This document shows, in pieces, positions 1-6,228 of a DNA stretch of 7,124 nt. Where the stretch lies: the NCBI GenBank assembly GCA_004375785.1, contig SOKM01000325.1, forward strand, positions 1-7,124, given 5' to 3'. A model generated the notes under the pieces. The model made no database searches. It was given only the letters and a program-made list of their open reading frames with translations, and was not told where the DNA came from. Made by a program: the position numbers and the translations under genes. The stretch is from Candidatus Cloacimonadota bacterium. GTDB lineage: Bacteria > Hydrothermota > E44-bin80. Position 1 is the stretch's first letter, and the number at the start of each line of letters is the position of its first letter.

Positions 1-2
1 CG

Positions 3-107
3 AGGCTGATAAGAAAAAAGACTGTTAAGGAAAAGAAGAAGGAAGAGAAGAAAAAGGGAAAAAAGGTAGAAAAAACCAAAAAAACAAAAAAGTCAACAGA
101 GAAATAG
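3..107 (+). CDS. C-terminal tail of a lysine-rich protein (5' end outside the window)
   Basis: Reading from base 3 on the plus strand gives 34 sense codons and then TAG at 105-107. The encoded tail is about half lysine, with some Glu, Thr and Arg, and begins RLIRKKTVKEKKK. Of the other plus frames, one stops at base 7 (TGA) and one at base 27 (TAA), so only this frame is open. Such basic tails occur on ribosomal proteins, histone H1-like DNA-binding proteins, topoisomerases and translation factors; nothing here tells them apart, and I do not recognise the gene. It would converge on the OmpA-type gene, whose stop lies 144 bp away. The main doubt is that bases 27-66 contain no pyrimidine at all, and a purine tract translates as Lys/Glu in any open frame. 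The low-complexity composition could therefore imitate a coding tail. Confidence 0.45.
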   Translation, partial: RLIRKKTVKEKKKEEKKKGKKVEKTKKTKKSTEK

Positions 108-251
108 CAAAACCAGTAACTAATGAATAGATTCCAATACACAATTTGCAATTGCTTTCTTATCTCTTAAGTTCTCTTTCAATCCCTGTTAATGTTATTT
201 TTTTTCTATTGTTTCTGTGTCTTTCTTTGGCTTAATTTTCTCGGTTGTTTT
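108..251. other. Convergent intergenic region without a clear terminator
   Basis: This 144-bp AT-rich spacer lies between the lysine-rich plus-strand tail and the stop of the minus-strand OmpA-type gene. Both genes should end transcription here, but I see no strong GC-rich hairpin. The only inverted repeat noticed is a weak 5-bp one, CAATT-TGC-AATTG, near 142-154. A run of eight T lies at about 195-203 and could serve the plus strand. I see no RNA gene or credible small CDS. Confidence 0.4.
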
Positions 252-2009
252 TTACTTTATTATTCTAAATTCCACCCTTCTGTTTTTCTGCATATTTTCT
301 TCTGTATCATTTGGAGCAACAGGTTTTGTATCTGCAAATCCTTCAGTTTCTATTCTCTCAGGGTCGATATCAAAGTTTTTCGTTATATATTCCTTTGCAG
401 AGTTTGCCCTTGCCCCTGAAAGTCTCCAATTTGAAGCATATTCTTTTGTCCGTATCTCCCTTGAATCTGTATGACCTTCTATTTTTAATTTGTATGCTGG
501 ATTCTCTTTAAGTGCCATTCCAATACTGTTTAGTATTTCAAATGCTCCTTCCCTCAGGTTAGCTTTCCCAGTGTCAAAGAATATATCCTTAAGAACAATG
601 AGACCTTTTTCTTTCACAAGGAAGAAACTTTGTTCTTTAAGTTCACCAGAACCTACAAAGATTTCTTTTGTTTGATTTATATAATTACTGGAATTCGCAG
701 TAAGCTTGTAAGTTCCCTGTTTGAGATTTCCCATTTCATAGTTACCGTTTCCTTTTGTCTGAACATTACAGGAAACAGGTCCAGAGCATTCGATATTTCC
801 TGATACTGGTTCTTTTGTTTCAGCATCGTATATTACGCCAATGATTGCAGAGGGCATAGGTTTTCGCAGGAGCACCTTAATCTCTGTATGTTTGTTCTTT
901 TTATGGAAAAAGGAATCACAGGATGTCGCATACCCATGTTTCTCTACCAATATTTTTGTCTTCCCTTCAGGAAAAAACTCTCTCTTGAATTCTCCATTTG
1001 TTACATCTGTCCATTCTTTGCCTTTGAAAGCACCATCAAATTCTATCTTTGTTTTCAATGGCAAATTTGTGTAGGCATCAATGACCATAATTGTTAAGCC
1101 ACCCCTTTTCTTCTTTGCAAAATGTGACAAAAAACTATAGGAGAGTGCAATTCTTTGCGTTGATTCGAGTCCAGAATAAGGCACAAATGCATAGTCAATT
1201 CCGAGATTGTGCCAATTTATCCCTGCCCCGTAAGTAAAGAAGCCGAGTTCACTGTTTTGAGGTCCTGTCCTTAAACCTATTCTTAGATTAAGGATGTTTA
1301 GGATAGAGTATTCAAAACCTGAATGAAGTTCAGGTTTGCCCTTAAGAGGTATGTTTATATCCAGGAGACAGATTGCATTATCCTTATAGGAGATTCTAAG
1401 TCCAGTTCTAAAACCAGCAGGCAAGGGTACTTTTTTTGTCAGATAATTTACAGAAGGTCCGATGTTCTGAAGGTTGCCACCTACTGATGCCCAATCCTTT
1501 AAATGATATATAAAGCCGAGATCCATACAGACTCCAGTTGCAGTAACTTCTTTTAGGTTATCATAGATACCTTTTATTCCAACACCTATGGAGAGTTTAT
1601 CCATTATTCTTTCACCATATGATAAATGTAGAATCGTTGTGGAAGTGCTAAAGGATGCATGTTGTTCTTCATCCTCAGTCCAGGATTCTACCTCATCTAT
1701 ACCTGAATAGATAATTGAAGGAGAAAATTTTCCGTAGGGAGTCTGGATTACTCCTGTAATGTATTCATCCTTTGTGTCAAAAAACCACTCTTGATGTGAG
1801 AAGAAGATATAATTCTTTTCTATATTTCCAAGACCTGCAGGGTTCCACCAGGAAGCAGTGGCATCATTGCTCAGTGCAACGAAACTTTCTCCGAGTGCTG
1901 CAGCCCGTGGTCCAAAACCTATCCTCAGGGTAGGAAACGCAGAAGTTCCTATATCTTCACTACCGAATCCTATTAAAAAACCTGTTATTAACAAAAAGTT
2001 TACAATCAT
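252..2009 (-). CDS. PorV/PorQ-like outer-membrane barrel fused to two CRD-like domains and an OmpA peptidoglycan-binding domain
   Basis: A 585-residue envelope protein. Residues 1-16 are a short hydrophobic signal-like segment with no basic residue in its n-region. Residues about 22-294 match the PorV/PorQ (UPF0164) outer-membrane family: a GFGPRAAALGESFVALSND opening, then WWNPAGL, then alternating beta-strand text ending in an aromatic strand (RIALSYSFL). Residues about 303-383 and 385-465 are two CRD/PEGA-like beta-sandwiches (IDAYTNLPL and IYDAETKEPVSG at their starts; GNYEMGNLKQGTYKL in the second). Residues about 470-585 are an OmpA C-terminal domain: IFFDTGKANL, IEGHTD, LSGARA and NRRVEFRI, with the expected diaminopimelate-binding Asp (D515) and Arg (R534) present. 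Expected role (family knowledge plus inference): an outer-membrane barrel tethered to peptidoglycan, possibly serving type IX secretion, since the upstream neighbours carry sorting domains. PorV is normally a stand-alone barrel. The start is set by a strong AGGAGG site; no ATG, GTG or TTG lies in frame just upstream. Confidence 0.85.
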   Translation of the reverse strand: MIVNFLLITGFLIGFGSEDIGTSAFPTLRIGFGPRAAALGESFVALSNDATASWWNPAGLGNIEKNYIFFSHQEWFFDTKDEYITGVIQTPYGKFSPSIIYSGIDEVESWTEDEEQHASFSTSTTILHLSYGERIMDKLSIGVGIKGIYDNLKEVTATGVCMDLGFIYHLKDWASVGGNLQNIGPSVNYLTKKVPLPAGFRTGLRISYKDNAICLLDINIPLKGKPELHSGFEYSILNILNLRIGLRTGPQNSELGFFTYGAGINWHNLGIDYAFVPYSGLESTQRIALSYSFLSHFAKKKRGGLTIMVIDAYTNLPLKTKIEFDGAFKGKEWTDVTNGEFKREFFPEGKTKILVEKHGYATSCDSFFHKKNKHTEIKVLLRKPMPSAIIGVIYDAETKEPVSGNIECSGPVSCNVQTKGNGNYEMGNLKQGTYKLTANSSNYINQTKEIFVGSGELKEQSFFLVKEKGLIVLKDIFFDTGKANLREGAFEILNSIGMALKENPAYKLKIEGHTDSREIRTKEYASNWRLSGARANSAKEYITKNFDIDPERIETEGFADTKPVAPNDTEENMQKNRRVEFRIIK

Positions 2010-2012
2010 AAT

Positions 2013-2020
2013 CCCCTCCT
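2013..2020 (-). promoter_or_regulatory. Strong Shine-Dalgarno site of the barrel-OmpA gene
   Basis: On the minus strand AGGAGGGG ends three bases before the ATG at 2009, which puts the AGGAGG core five bases from the start. It fixes this ATG even though the frame stays open well upstream. It contrasts with the 1225-residue gene, which has only an A-rich leader and no such site. Confidence 0.75.
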
Positions 2021-2043
2021 GAATCGCAATAAAGATTCTTTGG

Positions 2044-2147
2044 TTTTTGGTATTGTCCTTTGTGAATTGTTTGTGATTTGTTCATTGTGGTTTGGTAATC
2101 CTCTTTTTGGTGTATTGTTTGTGATTTGTCCATTGAGGTTTGGAAAT
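2044..2147. repeat. Imperfect 34-bp direct repeat, 48-bp offset, between two genes
   Basis: Bases 2066-2099 and 2114-2147 agree at 31 of 34 positions (ATTGTTTGTGATTTG, then TCATTG or CCATTG, then GTTTGG). Each copy is preceded by a TTTTTGGT block (2044-2051 and 2104-2111), although the distance from block to copy differs. The second copy ends six bases short of the stop of the 1225-residue gene. On the minus strand the copies read as CCAAACC-CAATG-ACAAATCACAAACAAT. Similar T/G-rich non-coding text is, to my knowledge, a common filler between genes in candidate-phylum genomes. The repeat nearly fills the gap between the two genes, and I find no convincing promoter in it. Confidence 0.75.
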
Positions 2148-2152
2148 TTTCA

Positions 2153-5100
2153 TTATCTTACAATTGCCGTCTTTTTAATTATCTTATCCTCTCGACCGCT
2201 GTCCCTCTTTAACCTGAATACGTAATAGTATACAGCAGGCGCCAATGGTTTGCTGTAATCATTCCTTCCGTCCCAGGGTAACTTATAGATTCCCCTTTGG
2301 TAGTGTTTTCCAGAAAGTAATACCCTCACACGCTCTCCAAGCCTGTTGTATACATTAAGATATACCTTACCTGCCTCAGGGAGCGAAAACCTGAACGTTG
2401 TCCTGTCCATAAATGGGCTGGCATAGTTGTGTATCTCTAAAGCAGGAACAATATATGAATATACTACCGCACTGTCCTCCTTACTATATACCTCCGTCTC
2501 TCCATTGATAACTACCTTCAAAGATAATGAATCGAGCCCCACCATACCTGTAGGTGCATTCACTCTGATGTATAAACCTACCGTGTCATTTGGCTCCATC
2601 CAGCCTATGTCAAACATTCCATTACTATTATTGTCTATTAGAGGTGATAAACCACTGTTAAGTAACTCGTATGTCCAGCCACCTGATGCACCAGCAGGAT
2701 AGACCTCTACATAATCCCTCGCCGTTCCTTCCAATACTACCCACAATGCATAATCCTTTACCATACCAAACTCCAACCTCTCACTGTAATCAGGGTCTAT
2801 GAGAAATAGTGTAACACTGCCAGTTATATAGGTAATAAGCATTGCCGTATCATAGATATTCTCGTTATTACTCGATGTCGCATAAACCACCCTGATGTCC
2901 GTATCACCAGCCACCGCACTATCAGATGCTCCTACCCTTGCTCTTATATTAACACTTGAGTTAGGTAAAACAGGGCCCACATCCAGTTTACCATCACTGT
3001 CCGTGTCCTCTAAAGGTAACCCATTCTCATCCAATATCTCAAAATACCAGTCAGCATTACCACCAGAAGAGGTTATATCTATTACATCAGGACTGTTCCC
3101 GAGATTCGTTACTGCAAGATTATAACTTACAGTATCCCCTGGCGATACAGAATCAGCAGAGTCAGGTTCTATCAGAACAGCAACACTTGAGTTTACTATG
3201 GTGACAAGGTGTGCATTGTCTTTTACACTCGTATCAATGGATGATACTGCCCAGATAACGGTAGAATCAATATCTCCTCCCTGTGCAGCAATTGATGATG
3301 TTATACCTGCCTTCATAAGAACTGAACCACCAGATGGAACAAGACCAACATCAACCTTACTGTCTCCATCCGTATCTGTAAGAGGGTTACCTGAAGAATC
3401 CAGAAGTGAGCAGGACCAGCCTGGAGATGTTCCATTACTTATTATATCTATCACATCATCAAGCGAGCCAAGATTTCTAACAGTAAGATTGTAAACCTTT
3501 GTTAAACCCGCATCCACATACCCTGTCTGGTCAGGGTCTATCAATACAAGTGTTGAGTCTGGTGAGATAACTGTGGTTATGAGTGTTGCTGTGTCAACAG
3601 TATCAGGATAACCTGTAAACCTCACAAGGACAAGAGCCGTATCTACATCACCCGGATTGGCAGAAGCAGGTGAGCTAATCTGAGCAACAATACCGCAGGA
3701 TGTGCCAAAAGGCTCGAGTGTATCTATGTCGACAGCCCAGTTACCGTTATGGTCGACTAATGATATTCCTGTAGAATCAAGAAGATCGTATGACCAGGAA
3801 GGAGAGCTCTGGGTTACTGTAACGTCGACAACATCTTTTATGTTACCGTAATTTGTTATATCTAAGGAGTAATTTATACTCTCGCCAGGAAGGATGTTTC
3901 CCGACTGGTCAGGGTCTATAATGAGTGAAATATCCATTATTATCTTTGTTATGATAAAACAGGTATCTGAAGTTGCTGTATCACTGGCAAAGTATGCCTT
4001 TATAACAGTGGTATCTGTAGTTCCAGCGAAGCAGGAATCGGTAGGTGTTATATCAACGAAAAGGTATCGTGTTTCATTGGGAAAGAGTGTATCAATATCA
4101 GGGATGCCGTTGCCATTGTGGTCTATCAAAGTATCGCCTGATATTGCGTCTCGAATCCTAACATCCCAGTTCAGCTCTGTCCATTGTTTAGTGATTTCAA
4201 CGATGTCTTCTGTTGTTCCTTGATTTTCAACATAAATGGAATATGTCTTCATCTGTCCTGTACCAGTGGAATCAATATAGTCAGGCTCAACAAGGAGTTG
4301 ATTGATAGCACCATATTCAATTCTTACTTCCCATAGATATGGAAGGATTGCAGGTGTAGTATATGTAAAGATTGCCTTATATTGAATATATCTTGAAGCA
4401 AGTGAATCGGGAATGATACCACCGTTAGATACAGGAACCCATTCTCTCCAGGTTGAATCGGGAGATGAAGTCTCTCCAGTTCTTACAGATATAATGATAT
4501 CGGTTCCAGATGGGATACTATCATCCCAACTGATATTAAGCCACAATTGAATTTCACCACCATCAAAAACCGAAGAAATATAATCTTCTTTGTACTCCCT
4601 TGTATAAACATTGCCAGGCTCAAAGAACATTCCATGATGGTCACACGAAACAGGTAACGAAACATATCCATTAAAGTCTGGTCCCCAGTGAACGTAGCTA
4701 TAAGAATAGTATCCGTTGAGTAAGAAATCAAGATGACTATCATAATTAAAATCTGCAATACATCCACCAGTTGAGACATCACATATTCCAACTGTTGTTG
4801 TATTGCCATCTGAAAATCCTGTTTCGTTTCCCCAATATATTATCGGAATTGCATTACTCCTGAAGAAAAGAATGTCAATGTAACCATCTTCATTTATGTC
4901 TGCACAGGCACTTCCACCGTAAGCAGGTCCTGAATTGAGAATCTGCATATTTGTCTGGCTATAACCGGAAGAACTCCCCCAGTATATATAAGTGACATTT
5001 GAATCCCAGTGGGTAAAGACAAGGTCGAGGTACCCATCATTATTGAGGTCAGCAACAGACGTTCCATGAACACCGTATGCGGTAGGGAGAGCCTGTTGGT

Positions 5101-5830
5101 TGGATGCACTGTATCCTGAAGGACTCCCCCAGTATATGCGATTATGCAACCAGGAAAGGTCTCTTTCACAGAAAAGTATATCGAGCCAATTGTCATTGTT
5201 GAAATCGCCCACCTCAATATTCTGACACCCCACATACATTGGAAGTTCTGTTCTGTTTGATTCAGAATATCCTGACGAATCACCCCAGAAAATTGCTGAA
5301 ACAGAATAATTATAGCGGTCTACGATAATATCAAGCCATCCATCTTTATTCAGGTCTGCTGTATAGGAAGCTTCTCCTACAGTCCAGGGAGTTGAGATTG
5401 AAAAACTGTTTCCTGGGACTGGACCTCCAGGTTGACCCCAGTGGATTAAAAGGTGTGATGATGTTTTTGTTATAAGTTCAGGGTATCCATTACAGTTGAG
5501 GTCAGAAGATATTGAATTACCAGATCTGGATGAAACAGAAAATTCGCGATAATTTCCAGGGTCAAAGCCGTCTGATTGACCCCAGAATACTCTTAGATTA
5601 TCCCAACTTGATGTAAAAACCTCAAGATAACCATCGTTGTTCAGGTCAAATCTATGTGCGAATTCAACTGTACCACCATAACGGTGTGAGGCGTATAGAT
5701 TTCTTTCGTAAACTCCATCGGCAAAATCTTCCTGAGTAGTCTCAACCCAGGTTAATCCAGAGATAGAAGGTGGAAAGAGAAATATAAAAAGCAATAACTT
5801 GTTTATCAAATGGTTTACCTTTGTAATCAT
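2153..5830 (-). CDS. Large secreted FG-GAP/VCBS propeller protein with five tandem beta-sandwich repeats and a T9SS-like sorting domain
   Basis: A 1225-residue surface or secreted protein. Residues 1-25 form a signal peptide (K4 and K11, then a LLLFIFLF core). Residues about 45-390 hold seven FG-GAP/VCBS repeats, each with an acidic loop such as DLNNDGYLE, DLNKDGWLD, DFNNDNWLD or DINEDGYID and mostly a YWGSxSGYS-type strand; seven suits a closed beta-propeller with calcium in the loops. Residues about 400-508 look like a separate beta-sandwich (WREWVPVSNGGIIPDSL, RYIQYKA). Residues about 512-1128 are five tandem units of about 122 residues, starting at (I/V)(D/E)PD near 515, 638, 764, 887 and 1011; they resemble NEW3-type sandwiches and each carries a D-x-(D/N)-x-(D/N) loop. 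Residues about 1129-1225 are a FlgD-Ig/T9SS type A sorting domain (SPFMDRTTFRFSLPEAG, VYNRLGERV, WDGRND, APAVYYYVFRL). Likely adhesion or carbohydrate-binding display; no catalytic motif seen. Start chosen by the signal peptide; the Shine-Dalgarno is weak. Confidence 0.85.
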   Translation of the reverse strand: MITKVNHLINKLLLFIFLFPPSISGLTWVETTQEDFADGVYERNLYASHRYGGTVEFAHRFDLNNDGYLEVFTSSWDNLRVFWGQSDGFDPGNYREFSVSSRSGNSISSDLNCNGYPELITKTSSHLLIHWGQPGGPVPGNSFSISTPWTVGEASYTADLNKDGWLDIIVDRYNYSVSAIFWGDSSGYSESNRTELPMYVGCQNIEVGDFNNDNWLDILFCERDLSWLHNRIYWGSPSGYSASNQQALPTAYGVHGTSVADLNNDGYLDLVFTHWDSNVTYIYWGSSSGYSQTNMQILNSGPAYGGSACADINEDGYIDILFFRSNAIPIIYWGNETGFSDGNTTTVGICDVSTGGCIADFNYDSHLDFLLNGYYSYSYVHWGPDFNGYVSLPVSCDHHGMFFEPGNVYTREYKEDYISSVFDGGEIQLWLNISWDDSIPSGTDIIISVRTGETSSPDSTWREWVPVSNGGIIPDSLASRYIQYKAIFTYTTPAILPYLWEVRIEYGAINQLLVEPDYIDSTGTGQMKTYSIYVENQGTTEDIVEITKQWTELNWDVRIRDAISGDTLIDHNGNGIPDIDTLFPNETRYLFVDITPTDSCFAGTTDTTVIKAYFASDTATSDTCFIITKIIMDISLIIDPDQSGNILPGESINYSLDITNYGNIKDVVDVTVTQSSPSWSYDLLDSTGISLVDHNGNWAVDIDTLEPFGTSCGIVAQISSPASANPGDVDTALVLVRFTGYPDTVDTATLITTVISPDSTLVLIDPDQTGYVDAGLTKVYNLTVRNLGSLDDVIDIISNGTSPGWSCSLLDSSGNPLTDTDGDSKVDVGLVPSGGSVLMKAGITSSIAAQGGDIDSTVIWAVSSIDTSVKDNAHLVTIVNSSVAVLIEPDSADSVSPGDTVSYNLAVTNLGNSPDVIDITSSGGNADWYFEILDENGLPLEDTDSDGKLDVGPVLPNSSVNIRARVGASDSAVAGDTDIRVVYATSSNNENIYDTAMLITYITGSVTLFLIDPDYSERLEFGMVKDYALWVVLEGTARDYVEVYPAGASGGWTYELLNSGLSPLIDNNSNGMFDIGWMEPNDTVGLYIRVNAPTGMVGLDSLSLKVVINGETEVYSKEDSAVVYSYIVPALEIHNYASPFMDRTTFRFSLPEAGKVYLNVYNRLGERVRVLLSGKHYQRGIYKLPWDGRNDYSKPLAPAVYYYVFRLKRDSGREDKIIKKTAIVR

Positions 5831-5853
5831 ATTCTTTTTTCAAATTCTAATCA

Positions 5854-5881
5854 TTAATAGGAAAAGGTTCCGTAATCAAAA
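5854..5881 (-). promoter_or_regulatory. Possible promoter of the 1225-residue gene
   Basis: On the minus strand TTTTGA (5876-5881) and TATTAA (5854-5859) are 16 bases apart and would give a leader of roughly 17 bases before the ATG at 5830. The spacing and the -10 box fit a sigma-70-type promoter loosely. In DNA this AT-rich such matches arise by chance, so it is only a candidate. Confidence 0.2.
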
Positions 5882-5912
5882 GGACTCTTATAAATTCCCC
5901 TCCTGAGAGGCC

Positions 5913-6003
5913 TGCCTACGACAAAGCTTCGGCAGATAGACCCATTCACCAAAGCTTTAGCGTAGGTGAGACCTGTCCACTGAAGTTTTAACGTAGGTAG
6001 AGG
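5913..6003. repeat. Cluster of three degenerate ~30-bp repeat units
   Basis: Three units align on an AAAGCTT-like core (AAAGCTTCGGC at 5923, AAAGCTTTAGCGTAGG at 5951, GAAGTTTTAACGTAGG at 5982), spaced 28 and 31 bases apart. The second is nearly its own inverse at the ends (CACC at 5947-5950, GGTG at 5965-5968), so units can pair internally or with each other. From experience, text like this, translating as FAKAS/YAKAL-type peptides, is a recurrent dispersed repeat in genomes of candidate bacterial phyla; that comparison is from memory. The array is too short and too divergent to be CRISPR. Confidence 0.6.
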
Positions 6004-6180
6004 TGTCTCCGTACTAGACTGTGTGTGTAACTCTCTTGAGAGAGGTTTCCCCCCTGAATCGTCTCTTATTAGAAAGGGTACTTTGTAGGAGAAGAAGTGT
6101 GTAATTTTCCTGATTTTATTACACCCTAAGCTATAAATCATCAGACATATGCAACGAAGTCTGAGATTATTTTGGTAGTG

Positions 6181-6221
6181 AATAAGAAAGTAGGGGCGTT
6201 CAATTGAACGCCCCTACTTTC
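6181..6221 (-). terminator. Perfect 36-bp palindrome, probable terminator of the right-hand gene
   Basis: Bases 6186-6221 form an exact palindrome. As RNA from the minus strand it folds into a 12-bp GC-rich stem (arms 6190-6201 and 6206-6217) with an AATT loop, followed by TTTCTTATT. It starts seven bases after the stop codon of the partial gene at 6229-6231. A strong stem, a T-rich tail and a position right after a gene fit an intrinsic terminator. The tail is interrupted, and the perfect symmetry with a GTAGGGGCG core also fits a dispersed REP-like palindrome, so both readings stay open. Confidence 0.5.
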
Positions 6222-6228
6222 AAAAAAA

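Larger units (their letters stand above)
5831..6185. other. Non-coding region of about 355 bp built from degenerate short repeats
   Basis: This spacer separates two minus-strand genes for secreted proteins. It holds the about 30-bp repeat cluster listed separately, two tiny hairpins of one style (CCTC-CTGA-GAGG at 5899-5910 and CTCTC-TTGA-GAGAG at 6031-6044), a short GT run at 6019-6028, and a 6-bp inverted repeat TCAGAC/GTCTGA at 6141-6164. The minus strand is open for 95 codons (5854-6141), but the frame runs through the repeat units, has no recognisable domain and lacks a good ribosome site. I treat it as spurious. No tRNA or riboswitch-like structure was recognised. Confidence 0.6.

Noticed and set aside
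142..154. CAATT-TGC-AATTG inverted repeat as a terminator of the convergent genes
   Set aside because: It has only five A/T-rich base pairs and no uninterrupted T run next to it on either strand.
3894..4223. Plus-strand open frame of 109 codons, and similar ones at 2427-2702, 2895-3125 and 3198-3494
   Set aside because: They are antisense to the tandem repeat domains and recur with the repeats, so they are shadows of the real gene.
4483..5283. Minus-strand open frames of 108 and 129 codons at 4483-4809 and 4894-5283
   Set aside because: They lie in another frame of the FG-GAP region, whose repetitive codons keep alternate frames open; their translations show no domain.
5887..5902. 14 of 16 bases match 2282-2297 inside the sorting domain (both read RGIYK on the minus strand), suggesting a decayed copy of that domain in the spacer
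   Set aside because: The match is too short and the flanking bases do not align; the surrounding sequence fits the dispersed intergenic repeat better.
5913..6003. Three spaced repeat units, considered as a remnant CRISPR array
   Set aside because: The units are divergent, spaced only 28 and 31 bases core to core with almost no spacer between them, and no cas gene is in the window.
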